Shown here: positions 54,414-62,525 of the stretch, piece by piece | Numbering within the stretch: position 1 is the stretch's first letter | How the letters are laid out: every line of letters starts with the position of its first letter | Assembly (NCBI GenBank): GCA_964485405.1 | Contig: CAZAJG010000017.1 | Location: 1 to 64,000, forward strand | Reading direction: 5' to 3' | Length of the DNA: 64,000 bases | From: CAKZNE01 sp964485405 | GTDB lineage: Bacteria; Bacteroidota; Bacteroidia; Flavobacteriales; Schleiferiaceae | The notes under the pieces: generated by a model | Told to the model about the DNA's origin: nothing | Databases searched by the model: none | What the model saw: the letters and a program-made list of their open reading frames with translations, nothing else | Position numbers and translations under genes: made by a program

Positions 54414-55121
54414 TTACTCTTCAGAAAATCCTTCTATCTCCTCTATTTCACGGTTTAAGTGAACGCCTCTTCTCCATATTTGCTTCTCTTTCACCTTCAT
54501 ATTATCATCAAAAATATACCAGTTACCGTCCATTAACCCTTTTACATATTTCCCTTTTGCTCTAATCCTTCCTTCTTCGTTATAATAGAAAACTTCACCA
54601 GATAACATTCCATCTACATACTGGCCTTTTGATTTTGGTCTTCCATCTTCAAAAAACTGCTTCCATACTCCTTCTTTCTTTCCCATAACATAATGGGTTT
54701 CTTCCGCTACCTTTCCATTGTCGAAATACAGAAATGAAGGCCCATTCCTTTTACCCTTTTTGTAGCTTTCTCTAGAGATTAAATTCTCGTTAGCATCATA
54801 AAAGGTCCACACACTATCTTTTTCACCTTTGGTGTACCTGCCTTCAGCTGCTAAAATCCTTTTTCCGCCAAATTGCTTGGAATATGCTACCCGAGTCTTT
54901 CCCCTAAAAGTATTAATCGCTTTAAGTTCACCACTATCAAAATAGAAACGAAATTCGCCTACTTCAATTCCATGGCTAAACTCTCCTTTATAACGCACCT
55001 TGCCGTTTTCATGATTCTTTTTCCAAACACCATGACGTTTTCCCTTAGAATCCGTTTGATTAACTTGAGAAAACAGAGCTGTAGGCAAGTTTAGAATGAG
55101 GCAAAAAAGAATTGTTCTCAT
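54414..55121 (-). CDS. Exported MORN-repeat (YwqK-like) protein
   Basis: A 235-residue protein with signal peptide (MRTILFCLILNLPTALFSQ) from the ATG at 55121; the in-frame start at 55163 only adds poor sequence. About nine imperfect MORN-type repeats follow, with units such as GKRHGVWKKNHENGKVRYKGEF, KGEKDSVWTFYDANENL, GKKEGVWKQFFEDGRPKSKGQY and KGLMDGNWYIFDDNMKVKEKQ (some shown joined). This repeat arrangement is often labelled YwqK-family antitoxin, but here nothing supports a toxin-antitoxin role. First gene of the mnmA operon; two palindromes lie upstream. Confidence 0.8.
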   Translation of the reverse strand: MRTILFCLILNLPTALFSQVNQTDSKGKRHGVWKKNHENGKVRYKGEFSHGIEVGEFRFYFDSGELKAINTFRGKTRVAYSKQFGGKRILAAEGRYTKGEKDSVWTFYDANENLISRESYKKGKRNGPSFLYFDNGKVAEETHYVMGKKEGVWKQFFEDGRPKSKGQYVDGMLSGEVFYYNEEGRIRAKGKYVKGLMDGNWYIFDDNMKVKEKQIWRRGVHLNREIEEIEGFSEE

Positions 55122-55160
55122 GATGGATACAAAAATACAAGGGTTAGTGCACAAAGTCAC

Positions 55161-55230
55161 CATAGTTTAAACTATGAGGATATAAATATAATATTGCAAA
55201 GTATTTTTTATTCGAACGAACAGATCGTTC
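55161..55230. promoter_or_regulatory. Intergenic palindromes upstream of the MORN gene
   Basis: Two symmetrical elements in the 129-nt gap: a perfect 16-nt palindrome CATAGTTTAAACTATG (55161-55176) and an inverted repeat GAACGA-acaga-TCGTTC (55214-55230). The second resembles TetR-family operators. No regulator gene is adjacent, so the binding protein is unknown. Confidence 0.4.
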
Positions 55231-55250
55231 CAATCTAAAAAAAGACTGTT

Positions 55251-56207
55251 TTATTCTAAGTTTAAAGTTTCTCCAACGGTGTACTCCAGTTTTTTAGTGC
55301 TGTTTCTAACAACCATTTCCGCTAAGAACCCTGTTAAAAACATCTGTGTACCAATTACCATAGTAACCATAGCTATGTAAAACCAAGGATTATCCGTTAT
55401 TAACCTTGCTTTTTCGCCAACGCTTAGTGCATATAGTTTATCAATACCTAAATATAATGCTGCAAAAAATCCAAATACAAAAGTTAAGGTTCCGTAAAGA
55501 CCAAAAAAGTGCATAGGTCTTTTAGCAAACTTAGAAACAAAAGCCAAAGTCAAAAGATCTAAAGGACCATTGATAAAGCGTATTAAACCGAACTTAGTAT
55601 GGCCGTATTTTCTAGCTTGATGTTGAACGACCTTCTCCCCTATCTTTTTATAACCGGCATTTTTAGCCAAAAAGGGAATGTAACGATGCATCTCACCGTG
55701 TACATCTACATTTTTAACCACCTCGTTTTTGTATGCCTTTAACCCACAGTTAAAATCATGCAATTCAATTTTACTTATTCTTCGGGTGGCCCAATTGTAG
55801 AATTTGGTAGGGATTGTTTTAGAGAGAGGATCGTGGCGGACTTTTTTCCAACCGCTAATCAAGTCAAAGTCGTCTTCGGTAATAAGTCGATACAATTCCG
55901 GAATTTCATCCGGACTATCTTGAAGATCAGCATCCATCGTGATAACTACGTCACCTTCCGCAGCAGCAAAACCAACATTTAAACCCGCAGATTTACCGTG
56001 ATTTCTTCTAAATTTTATTCCCTTAATGTTTGGATTGCTTTGACCAATCTCATTAACCGCTCTCCAACTCTCATCTGTTGATCCATCGTCCACAAAAATC
56101 ACTTCATAAGTAAAGTTGTGTTCTTGCATTACTCGATTAATCCAATCGCTAAGTTCTCTTAGCGACTCGTCTTCATTATACAGGGGTATTACTACCGATA
56201 TATTCAT
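55251..56207 (-). CDS. Family 2 glycosyltransferase, DPM1/GtrB-type
   Basis: A 318-residue membrane glycosyltransferase. N-terminal GT-A domain: VVIPLYNEDESL, VIFVDDGSTDES and VITMDADLQDSPDEIPEL (DxD metal site), with KFRRNHGKSAGLNVGF. Two C-terminal transmembrane segments (about 230-255 and 275-300) anchor it. This arrangement is that of polyprenol-phosphate sugar synthases such as GtrB/YfdH. It would load a sugar onto undecaprenyl phosphate for later transfer to LPS or other glycans. It follows DUF4199 after 13 nt. Confidence 0.92.
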   Translation of the reverse strand: MNISVVIPLYNEDESLRELSDWINRVMQEHNFTYEVIFVDDGSTDESWRAVNEIGQSNPNIKGIKFRRNHGKSAGLNVGFAAAEGDVVITMDADLQDSPDEIPELYRLITEDDFDLISGWKKVRHDPLSKTIPTKFYNWATRRISKIELHDFNCGLKAYKNEVVKNVDVHGEMHRYIPFLAKNAGYKKIGEKVVQHQARKYGHTKFGLIRFINGPLDLLTLAFVSKFAKRPMHFFGLYGTLTFVFGFFAALYLGIDKLYALSVGEKARLITDNPWFYIAMVTMVIGTQMFLTGFLAEMVVRNSTKKLEYTVGETLNLE

Positions 56208-56220
56208 TAAAAGCCTTTAT

Positions 56221-56787
56221 TTAATCGTTTTCACCAAAACTCTCAGCATCCATATTCTCCAAGTGAGCTGGTCTATTCTTTTTCATGATCGCAGCAGCTA
56301 TCAAACCAATAACACCATGGAAAATAATACTTAATAAAAAGGCTTGAAGTTGAGACCCTAAAGCCATCGGGTTTTGGTTTTCAGCTTGTTCTATGGCTTG
56401 CTCTATAGTTTCCTCTGGCGCACCCCAATCCTCCATCATGTTTACCGTAGTTTCTATACTCAACTCTTTTAAGGTTTCGGCTGCAGAAGGATCCACAACG
56501 TTAAACAATAAGTACGTAACAACTATTCCTGTTGCGCCAGCCACTAAGTAAGAAACTATGTAAGACGTGAAAGCGTCTTTAAAAGCTATAAATCCGCCCA
56601 TCTGTTTTTTAGAAGTAGAAATACCAACGATAAACAAAACGATAGATAGTACAAATAACGATGAGGTAGCCCAAAAATTAACCAAAATATCAATCGCAAC
56701 TGCGTAGCCCAAAACGGTAAAGGCAACTCCTATTCCAGCTGCTATTAAACCGTATTTCAATGCATTGGATTTTACTACCTGATTCAT
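56221..56787 (-). CDS. DUF4199 domain-containing membrane protein
   Basis: A 188-residue inner membrane protein with four predicted transmembrane segments (about 12-32, 37-55, 73-92, 145-165). It has the DUF4199 layout: the first two helices, a KKQMGGFIAFKDAFTSYIVSYLV segment (shown in part) before the third, then a soluble Glu-rich loop and the last helix. No function is known for the family. It is the first gene of a minus-strand pair with the GtrB-like transferase. A -7 box TATATTTG at 56813-56820 lies 25 nt upstream. Confidence 0.8.
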   Translation of the reverse strand: MNQVVKSNALKYGLIAAGIGVAFTVLGYAVAIDILVNFWATSSLFVLSIVLFIVGISTSKKQMGGFIAFKDAFTSYIVSYLVAGATGIVVTYLLFNVVDPSAAETLKELSIETTVNMMEDWGAPEETIEQAIEQAENQNPMALGSQLQAFLLSIIFHGVIGLIAAAIMKKNRPAHLENMDAESFGEND

Positions 56788-56812
56788 TTGTTGTGTTTTT
56801 CGTGATTAGGCG

Positions 56813-56820
56813 CAAATATA
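56813..56820 (-). promoter_or_regulatory. Predicted -7 box for the DUF4199 gene
   Basis: TATATTTG on the minus strand matches TAnnTTTG exactly, 25 nt before the ATG. No good -33 TTG is found at the right distance. Confidence 0.35.
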
Positions 56821-56856
56821 ACCAAAAAGCCATCTGGTAAAAGTTAACAAATTCTT

Positions 56857-56886
56857 TTACGGTTAAAGACTTTTGTCTTAGTTTTG
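56857..56886 (+). promoter_or_regulatory. Predicted promoter of the SRP RNA gene
   Basis: TTA (one base off TTG), 19 nt spacer, then TAGTTTTG (56879-56886), an exact -7 box. Transcription would start about 7 nt later, at the 5' end of the RNA helix. Confidence 0.6.
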
Positions 56887-56894
56887 CTGACTAA

Positions 56895-56997
56895 GGCAAG
56901 TCCCATACAACCAGCTCCTGATGAACTCCCCCAGGGCGGGAACGCAGCAAGGGTAATTGGTTGAGCGGTGTGATATGGATCGCTTGCCTTTCTTTTT
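56895..56997 (+). ncRNA. ffs: Bacterial small signal recognition particle RNA (4.5S-type)
   Basis: RNA scaffold of the signal recognition particle that carries Ffh and targets nascent membrane proteins. The central loop holds CAGGGCGGGAACGCAGCAAGGG (56932-56953, shown as one motif split by position), the Bacteroidota form of the conserved CAGG..GGAA..AGCA domain IV. The 5' GGCAAG (56895-56900) pairs with the 3' CTTGCC (56983-56988), and CCATA pairs with TATGG further inward. The stem is followed by a run of T (tttctttttt), consistent with a terminator. No open reading frame covers it. It diverges from the DUF4199 gene. Confidence 0.9.
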
Positions 56998-57061
56998 TCC
57001 TTTTCTTTCCACATCTTACTTATTTAGAGTCTAATATCCCTCCTATTTTGAGGAAGCTGAT

Positions 57062-57069
57062 TACCTTTG
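57062..57069 (+). promoter_or_regulatory. Predicted -7 box for fsa
   Basis: TACCTTTG matches TAnnTTTG exactly, 66 nt before the start codon, leaving a leader of about 55-60 nt. No -33 TTG at the expected spacing. Confidence 0.4.
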
Positions 57070-57135
57070 TCCTCAAGCAAATACAACGTATTTACGAATC
57101 GTAGTTTCATAAGCAACAAATACAACAATTAAAGC

Positions 57136-57792
57136 ATGAAGTTTTTTATCGACACGGCTAACCTCGATCAAATTAAAGAAGCACAGGATCTTGGCGTTTT
57201 AGATGGCGTTACCACCAATCCTTCCCTTATGGCGAAAGAAGGCATTACAGGTGAACAAAACATTAAAGATCACTACGTTAAAATCTGCGAATTGGTAGAT
57301 GGAGATGTTAGTGCAGAAGTTATTTCAACAGATTTTGATGGAATGGTGAGAGAGGGAGAAGCTTTGGCTAATCTTCATCCACAAATCGTAGTTAAAATTC
57401 CTATGATTAAAGAGGGTATAAAGGCCCTCAAATATTTCTCAGATAATGGGATTAAAACAAATTGCACTCTAGTATTCTCTCCTGGTCAAGCGCTTTTAGC
57501 AGCTAAAGCTGGAGCCACTTATGTTTCTCCTTTTATAGGAAGATTAGATGATATATCAACGGATGGTTTGGAATTGATTGAAAAAATCAGGTTGATTTAT
57601 GATAATTACGGTTACGAAACAGAAATTCTTGCCGCCTCAGTTCGCCATACCATGCATGTTATTGGATGTGCAGAAATTGGTGCGGATGTAATGACAGGTC
57701 CTTTGAGCTCAATTTTAGGCTTATTGAAACACCCCTTAACAGATAGTGGTTTAGAGAAATTCTTAGCCGATTATAAAAAAGGAAATCAATAA
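57136..57792 (+). CDS. fsa: Transaldolase / fructose-6-phosphate aldolase family protein
   Basis: A 218-residue class I aldolase of the small transaldolase (TalC/FSA) group. Features are FIDTANLDQIKEA and GVTTNPSLMAKEG at the N-terminus, the Schiff-base lysine in VVKIPM (Lys87), then TNCTLVFSPGQALLAAKAGATYVSPFIGRLDD (shown as a long block by position about 110-140) and ASVRHTMHV. The family covers bacterial transaldolases of the pentose phosphate pathway as well as FSA; the sequence does not tell them apart here. Monocistronic, with a weak terminator at 57825. Confidence 0.93.
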   Translation: MKFFIDTANLDQIKEAQDLGVLDGVTTNPSLMAKEGITGEQNIKDHYVKICELVDGDVSAEVISTDFDGMVREGEALANLHPQIVVKIPMIKEGIKALKYFSDNGIKTNCTLVFSPGQALLAAKAGATYVSPFIGRLDDISTDGLELIEKIRLIYDNYGYETEILAASVRHTMHVIGCAEIGADVMTGPLSSILGLLKHPLTDSGLEKFLADYKKGNQ

Positions 57793-57824
57793 GTATATAT
57801 TATTCCTTTTCATAACTTTACGAT

Positions 57825-57854
57825 AAAGCTTTGCCTCACCGCAAGGCTTTATTT
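57825..57854 (+). terminator. Probable terminator of fsa
   Basis: Ten-pair stem AAAGCTTTGC / GCAAGGCTTT with one G-U pair and a ctcacc loop, followed by ATTTG, a weak T-tract. It lies 33 nt after the fsa stop. Confidence 0.6.
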
Positions 57855-57877
57855 GTATTTACACTAAGATAAAGTAG

Positions 57878-58501
57878 ATGGCTGAACTGATTAAAATTTA
57901 TCCTGACAATCCAAATCCTAAAGAAATCAAAAAGGTAATTGATGTTCTCAACAAAGGAGGGGTTATCATTTATCCTACAGACACTGTTTATTCTTTTGGG
58001 TGTGATGTGACAAAAACTAAAGCACTAGAAAGGATTGCCAGAATAAAAGATATTAAGCTAGAAAAAGCTAATTTTTCAATTATCTTCTATGATCTAAGCC
58101 ACCTTTCCGACTACACCAAGCAAATTGACACCTCTACTTATAAAACGCTCAAAAGAGCTTTACCTGGAGCATTTACCTTTATTCTTGAGGCAACCAATAC
58201 CATTCCTAAACTATTTAAAAGCAAGCGAAAAACTATTGGTATCCGAATTCCGGACAACAATATTCCTAGAGAGATTGTAAATCAATTGGGAAATCCATTA
58301 GTGGCAACATCTGTTCATGATGAGGATGAGATTCTTGAGTACACTACAGATCCAGAGCTAATATTAGAGAAGTATGGCAATCTAGTAGACCTGGTGATTG
58401 ATGGTGGATATGGCGATAATGATGCCTCTACAGTTGTTGATTTAACGGGCGGTGATATAGAAGTTATTAGAGAAGGAAAAGGCGATCTAAATTTACTTTA
58501 A
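57878..58501 (+). CDS. YrdC/YciO family protein (L-threonylcarbamoyladenylate synthase-like)
   Basis: A 207-residue YrdC-fold protein. YPTDTVYSFGCDV, RIARIKDIKLEKANFS and KRKTIGIRIPDN define the fold. The usual TsaC SxN motif of the substrate pocket is replaced by ATSVHDED, as in the YciO branch, so tRNA threonylcarbamoyl synthesis is not assured and it could instead be the less understood YciO paralog. There is no C-terminal Sua5 extension. It overlaps the convergent nnr gene by 4 nt. Confidence 0.85.
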   Translation: MAELIKIYPDNPNPKEIKKVIDVLNKGGVIIYPTDTVYSFGCDVTKTKALERIARIKDIKLEKANFSIIFYDLSHLSDYTKQIDTSTYKTLKRALPGAFTFILEATNTIPKLFKSKRKTIGIRIPDNNIPREIVNQLGNPLVATSVHDEDEILEYTTDPELILEKYGNLVDLVIDGGYGDNDASTVVDLTGGDIEVIREGKGDLNLL

Positions 58502-60003
58502 TAGAAGTTTTTAAAAACACTTCCTAAACTCCTTATCGTATCTGAAGCTAAATTGGCTTCCATAGATCTTTCATCTCCAGCTAACTTTCCGGCTCTGCCA
58601 TGTATGTAAGTTCCTAATAAAGCAGCTTCAACAGGTTTATAACCATTGCTTAGAAGAGCAAGGATAATACCAGTCAAAACATCGCCACTCCCCGCTTTCG
58701 CCAAGGCTGGGCTACCGGCATCAACAAAAGATATTTTTCCATCAGGTTCCGCAATAGCTGTAACTGTATCTTTAAGAACTACTATGAGGTGGTATTTTTT
58801 AGAAAAACTTCGAAGTTGCTGTAAATAGTCTGAAGCTAGATCACTTACTCCTAAAAGTCTTTTGAACTCACCAATATGTGGAGTGATTATGCTCTCTACC
58901 GGAAGTTTTGACAAAACATCACGGTTTTGGGCTAAAATATTCAAAGCATCCGCATCCAAAACAATAGGTTTATTTATTGAATTGATAACCCCCATAAGGA
59001 CACCACACGTTGACTCACTTTTCCCTAAACCCGGACCTATACCTACAGTATATTTTTCTAAGTCTTTAGGTATTTCCGTAATTTGGTTAAAATCAGAATC
59101 TAAAGTAACCATCGCTTCAGGAAAACTACTCTGAAAAGGAAGCTCTCCACAACCTGGAATACGCACTGTTAGCAAACCTACCCCAGCACACAAACAAGCT
59201 TTTCCAGCTAATAGAGCTGCTCCTATTTTTCCTCTAGATCCTGCAATTAATAAAGCATGACCATAAGAGGATTTATAAGTGTGTTTTTTTCTGTGTTTAA
59301 ATATTGACTTTGCAGCACTACTTTCAAAAAAGTGATAAGTACTCAATGCAGAACCAATAAAATCAGGGTGAATCTGTATGTTGAGAATTCTATATTCACC
59401 AACAAAGGAAAGGGTATCTCTATGGAAAAAACTCAGCTTTGGCAGCTGAAACGTATAGGTATAGTTTGCTTGAAAAATGCGCTTTAAATCATTCTCTGCA
59501 TTATCATCCGCGAAAAGCCCTGTGGGTATATCTACGGCTAACTTTGGGGTTTTTAAACCATTCAAATAATCTATTAGTTTGGTTAACCACCCCTTTAGTG
59601 GTTTATTTAAACCAGAGCCTAGTATAGCATCAACTATTAATGCTCGATCATCAAACTTAGGGAGTTCTTCTACTGAGTTTATTTGAATAATTTCAATATC
59701 TAAACTCGATAGTCGTTCTAAGTTAATACTAAAGTCATCCGATTTATTGGAAGTATGATTGATAATGAACACACCCACCTGTTTTCCATGTTGATATAGC
59801 AATCTAGCTAAAGCCAAACCGTCACCACCATTATTACCTTTACCGCATAAAATGTAGAAACATTGTGCCTGTGAATGATCAGTCAAGATAGCTTTCAACA
59901 ATTGCTTTGCCGCTCTCTCCATCAAATCTATCGACTCAATTGGCTCGTGTTTTATGGTATAGAGATCAGCCTCCCTCATTTGCAAAGTAGAGAGTATTTT
60001 CAT
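58498..60003 (-). CDS. nnr: Bifunctional NAD(P)H-hydrate repair enzyme Nnr
   Basis: Repairs hydrated NAD(P)H. The N-terminal about 210 residues are the epimerase (YjeF N/NnrE) domain with CGKGNNGGDGLALARLL and VDAILGSGLNKPLKG. The C-terminal about 280 residues are the ADP-dependent dehydratase (NnrD) domain, a ribokinase-like fold, with ALLIAGSRGKIGAALLAGKAC (shown in part), VGIGPGLGKSE, ITPHIGEFKRLLG and the catalytic AKAGSGDVLTGIILALL. The 501-residue length is typical of the fused enzyme. It follows coaE after about 46 nt. Confidence 0.95.
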   Translation of the reverse strand: MKILSTLQMREADLYTIKHEPIESIDLMERAAKQLLKAILTDHSQAQCFYILCGKGNNGGDGLALARLLYQHGKQVGVFIINHTSNKSDDFSINLERLSSLDIEIIQINSVEELPKFDDRALIVDAILGSGLNKPLKGWLTKLIDYLNGLKTPKLAVDIPTGLFADDNAENDLKRIFQANYTYTFQLPKLSFFHRDTLSFVGEYRILNIQIHPDFIGSALSTYHFFESSAAKSIFKHRKKHTYKSSYGHALLIAGSRGKIGAALLAGKACLCAGVGLLTVRIPGCGELPFQSSFPEAMVTLDSDFNQITEIPKDLEKYTVGIGPGLGKSESTCGVLMGVINSINKPIVLDADALNILAQNRDVLSKLPVESIITPHIGEFKRLLGVSDLASDYLQQLRSFSKKYHLIVVLKDTVTAIAEPDGKISFVDAGSPALAKAGSGDVLTGIILALLSNGYKPVEAALLGTYIHGRAGKLAGDERSMEANLASDTIRSLGSVFKNFY

Positions 60004-60049
60004 GGAACAAGTGTCTTTTCGAGTTTAAACTAAGTTAGTTTAAAAAGAA

Positions 60050-60628
60050 TCATGGATTTATAAGTGAGTCATGGATTTCCAAAACCTGCTTGATTAAGGA
60101 CCGACTATTATCGTTTTGAACTACAAAATGAGAACGTTTTACCTTTTCTTCTTCTCCCCATTGTTTATCCATCCTGGCCAATACCTCTTCCCTGCTAATC
60201 TTACTTCGAGACATTACCCTTTCTATTCTAAGCTCTTGAGGAGCTGTAACGGTAATGATCTTATCGCAGTCTCTATAACTGCCACTTTCAAATAAAATAG
60301 CCGCTTCTCTTATGATATAAGTTACATTTTGCTTGGCAAGCCATGCCTTAAAATGTTTGGCAACCGCTGGATGAATAATTGAATTTGTAGCTTCTAAAAG
60401 CTTAGGATCATTAAAAATGATGGAAGCCATCAATGGTCGATCAATTTTACCCTCTTTTACAATCTCGATACCAAGCAAAGCTTGCAATCTACTTTGAACC
60501 CTAATATCCGTATCTATTATCGATTTTGCAAAATGATCTGCTTCATAAACCGGTACTCCAAGAAATTGGAAAATCTCCGCTACAGTTGTTTTTCCACTTC
60601 CTATGCCTCCTGTTAAACCTACAATCAT
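60050..60628 (-). CDS. coaE: Dephospho-CoA kinase
   Basis: Last step of coenzyme A synthesis: phosphorylates the 3'-OH of dephospho-CoA. The 192-residue P-loop kinase has GLTGGIGSGKTTVAEIF (Walker A), YEADHFAKSI in the substrate-binding region, REAAILFESGSYRDCDKIITVTA and RMDKQW in the lid (positions about 100-160). The start overlaps the YbbR gene stop by 4 nt (ATGA), indicating coupling. Confidence 0.96.
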   Translation of the reverse strand: MIVGLTGGIGSGKTTVAEIFQFLGVPVYEADHFAKSIIDTDIRVQSRLQALLGIEIVKEGKIDRPLMASIIFNDPKLLEATNSIIHPAVAKHFKAWLAKQNVTYIIREAAILFESGSYRDCDKIITVTAPQELRIERVMSRSKISREEVLARMDKQWGEEEKVKRSHFVVQNDNSRSLIKQVLEIHDSLINP

Positions 60629-61614
60629 TTGGCTATTAATAAATACTCAACTCGCTTTGGTTCAAAGCTAATGTAATCCACATAATCTGGACGGGTTCTC
60701 AAAACAAGCTTTAGATATTGCTTATCTAGCTTATTTCCAACTTCTCCATAATCTGCAGTAATCTCAAAATCCCCTTTACCCACCTTATTGTAATCCGGTA
60801 TCGCTACATGGTAATTGAGTTTAACATCAGGTGGAAAGATTTTAAGCTCGTAGCCTTCTGGAATATTTAAAACCGAGATAGGCACTTCCAACGAGCTCTC
60901 TGTTACATCTGTAAACCTAAGTTTTACTTGTACTTCCTTCTGAGAAAATTTGAGATTTTCTTCATCGAAAAGTTTTAAAGGAAGCTTTTTAGTTACGGAG
61001 TCCTTATTAGCATTTGCCGCCCAACTGGTGGTTTTTATTTCATTTATAACAGCCAATCTTGAATTGGGACCGCTCACCCAAATGGAATCTGGTTTTAAAA
61101 CCGGTTTTTTATAGACAATCCGCGAAGGAGGCAGATCACCTTCCAATTGAAGTACTATGGGAACCTTTTTCTTGCTTAGTTTTTGAAAATCAAAAAACAC
61201 TGTATCCGGTAAAATTGATCTTACCTGTACCTCAGGACCCAATTGAGCAGCTATGTTATCTAGGCTATTGCTGGTTAACCAATAAGATCTTCCATCTCTT
61301 GTTTTTCTTTGAACATCAGCCACATCAACCTTTAGCTTTACAAAGTTGGGTAGAACGTATCTCAAAATATTAAACCCCTCTGCCGTTACAGTAACCTTTA
61401 AATTGTCTAATGGCTTAACACCAAAGTTCTGATCAGAGGAAAGGTTTTTATAAGATATCGGAAAATCAATAGTTTGTGTATATCCATCCTTTGATAATTT
61501 GGTTAGGAACCACAGGAAGATCGCTAAAACCAAAAAAAATATCTTCATTGGAGTGTTTCCTTCAGTAGTAAACTCCACAATTCTATTCCAGATATTTTTA
61601 ATCTTGGTTAACAT
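60625..61614 (-). CDS. YbbR-like domain-containing membrane protein
   Basis: A 329-residue protein with an N-terminal transmembrane anchor (KIFFLVLAIFLWFLTKL, about 25-41). Repeated YbbR-type beta domains follow: the first (about 45-125) starts TIDFPISYKNLSSDQNFGV, and others contain PIVLQLEGDLPPSRIVYKKPVLKPDSIWVSGPNSRL (about 155-190). YbbR proteins in other bacteria are linked to c-di-AMP cyclase control (CdaR), but no cyclase gene is in the window. It overlaps coaE by 4 nt and is separated from yajC by a terminator. Confidence 0.85.
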   Translation of the reverse strand: MLTKIKNIWNRIVEFTTEGNTPMKIFFLVLAIFLWFLTKLSKDGYTQTIDFPISYKNLSSDQNFGVKPLDNLKVTVTAEGFNILRYVLPNFVKLKVDVADVQRKTRDGRSYWLTSNSLDNIAAQLGPEVQVRSILPDTVFFDFQKLSKKKVPIVLQLEGDLPPSRIVYKKPVLKPDSIWVSGPNSRLAVINEIKTTSWAANANKDSVTKKLPLKLFDEENLKFSQKEVQVKLRFTDVTESSLEVPISVLNIPEGYELKIFPPDVKLNYHVAIPDYNKVGKGDFEITADYGEVGNKLDKQYLKLVLRTRPDYVDYISFEPKRVEYLLIAK

Positions 61615-61631
61615 ATTTGGGTACTAAAGTA

Positions 61632-61655
61632 AAAATCCCGCTGATGCGGGATTTT
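61632..61655 (-). terminator. Rho-independent terminator after yajC
   Basis: Perfect 10-bp stem AAAATCCCGC / GCGGGATTTT with loop tgat. On the minus strand it is followed by TTTTTAC. It lies between the yajC stop at 61659 and the YbbR gene at 61614. Confidence 0.88.
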
Positions 61656-61658
61656 CAT

Positions 61659-61979
61659 TTATTTTTTTTCTGTTGCCGAGGAGGATTCTTTTTTAAGATA
61701 TTTAGCACTAAGCTCTTTGCTGATAGCACTTTTATCAATCTTTAATCGGCTATTTTCGCTTTCTATAACGATATAGTCTTCTTTGAGCTCAAGAATTTTA
61801 CCGTGAATACCGCTTGAAGTTACAATACGCATACCCTTCGCTATTTCCGCTCTAAACTTTTTCTCCTCTTTTTGTCTCTTAATCTGCGGACGAAAAAAGA
61901 AGAAGTACATGACTACAACCATTAAAAGAAGAAACACAGCGTTGTTCATTCCTCCTTGAAGCATTACAGTTAAAATCAT
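61659..61979 (-). CDS. yajC: Preprotein translocase subunit YajC
   Basis: A 106-residue small membrane protein of the Sec-associated SecDF-YajC complex. A single N-terminal transmembrane segment (NAVFLLLMVVVMYFFFFRP) is followed by the conserved QIKRQKEEKKFRAEIAKGMRIVTSSGIHGKI region (about 34-63), then a short charged tail. The start is the ATG at 61979, 3 nt after the DUF1573 gene; ATGs at residues 6 and 11 are alternatives. Confidence 0.93.
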   Translation of the reverse strand: MILTVMLQGGMNNAVFLLLMVVVMYFFFFRPQIKRQKEEKKFRAEIAKGMRIVTSSGIHGKILELKEDYIVIESENSRLKIDKSAISKELSAKYLKKESSSATEKK

Positions 61980-61982
61980 ATT

Positions 61983-62483
61983 TTATTCTTCAGTAGTTGT
62001 TGGTTCAGCAGCTGGTTGCTCTTTTGGCGTTACTTGAGCTGAGATTTTTAAGGTCATCGTATTCGGAACTGTATTCGCTTTTAGCGTAACCGTTTTTTGT
62101 TGATTACCTGTACGACCATTACTATTGAAAGAAACATGGATCTTAGCCTCAGCTCCAGGAGCGATGGGCTCTTTTGGCCAGTTTGGCACAGTACATCCGC
62201 AGCTTCCAGACGCATCGTTAATAATTAATGGCGCATCTCCTGAATTGGTGAATACGAAATCGTACTCAGCAAGCGTGCCTTCATCAATTACTCCAAAATC
62301 ATGATTTTCCTTTGAAAAAGAAAAAGCGGGTGTACCCGAAGCTGTTACATCGTCAGTAGTTAAACTAGTTTCTGATCCAGAAGCAGCGTCACCTTCTCCT
62401 TTGATTTTATCTGCAGCATTGTTGTTACAAGCTCCTAGTGAAAGAATAGCAAAACTCGCAAGTGCTAGTAAAGATTTTTTCAT
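61983..62483 (-). CDS. DUF1573 domain-containing lipoprotein
   Basis: A 166-residue predicted lipoprotein from the ATG at 62483 (lipobox LSLGAC); an in-frame ATG at 62528 would put 15 unsuitable residues in front of the signal. The body is one DUF1573 beta-sandwich with KENHDFGVIDEGTLAEYDFVFTNSGDAPL (about 60-88), SGSCGCTVPNWP and PGAEAKIHVSFNSNGRTGNQ. The family is common in Bacteroidota and unexplained. A full TTG-N20-TATTTTTG promoter lies upstream, starting within the nusB 3' end, so it can be transcribed independently. Located directly upstream of yajC. Confidence 0.9.
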   Translation of the reverse strand: MKKSLLALASFAILSLGACNNNAADKIKGEGDAASGSETSLTTDDVTASGTPAFSFSKENHDFGVIDEGTLAEYDFVFTNSGDAPLIINDASGSCGCTVPNWPKEPIAPGAEAKIHVSFNSNGRTGNQQKTVTLKANTVPNTMTLKISAQVTPKEQPAAEPTTTEE

Positions 62484-62525
62484 TTTAAAATTTATTTTGT
62501 TTTTGTTTATGATTGTTATTGGCAT

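Noticed and set aside
54414..55121. Toxin-antitoxin antitoxin (YwqK label)
   Set aside because: MORN-type repeats and a signal peptide with no toxin gene nearby; the label is a naming convention for the repeat family.
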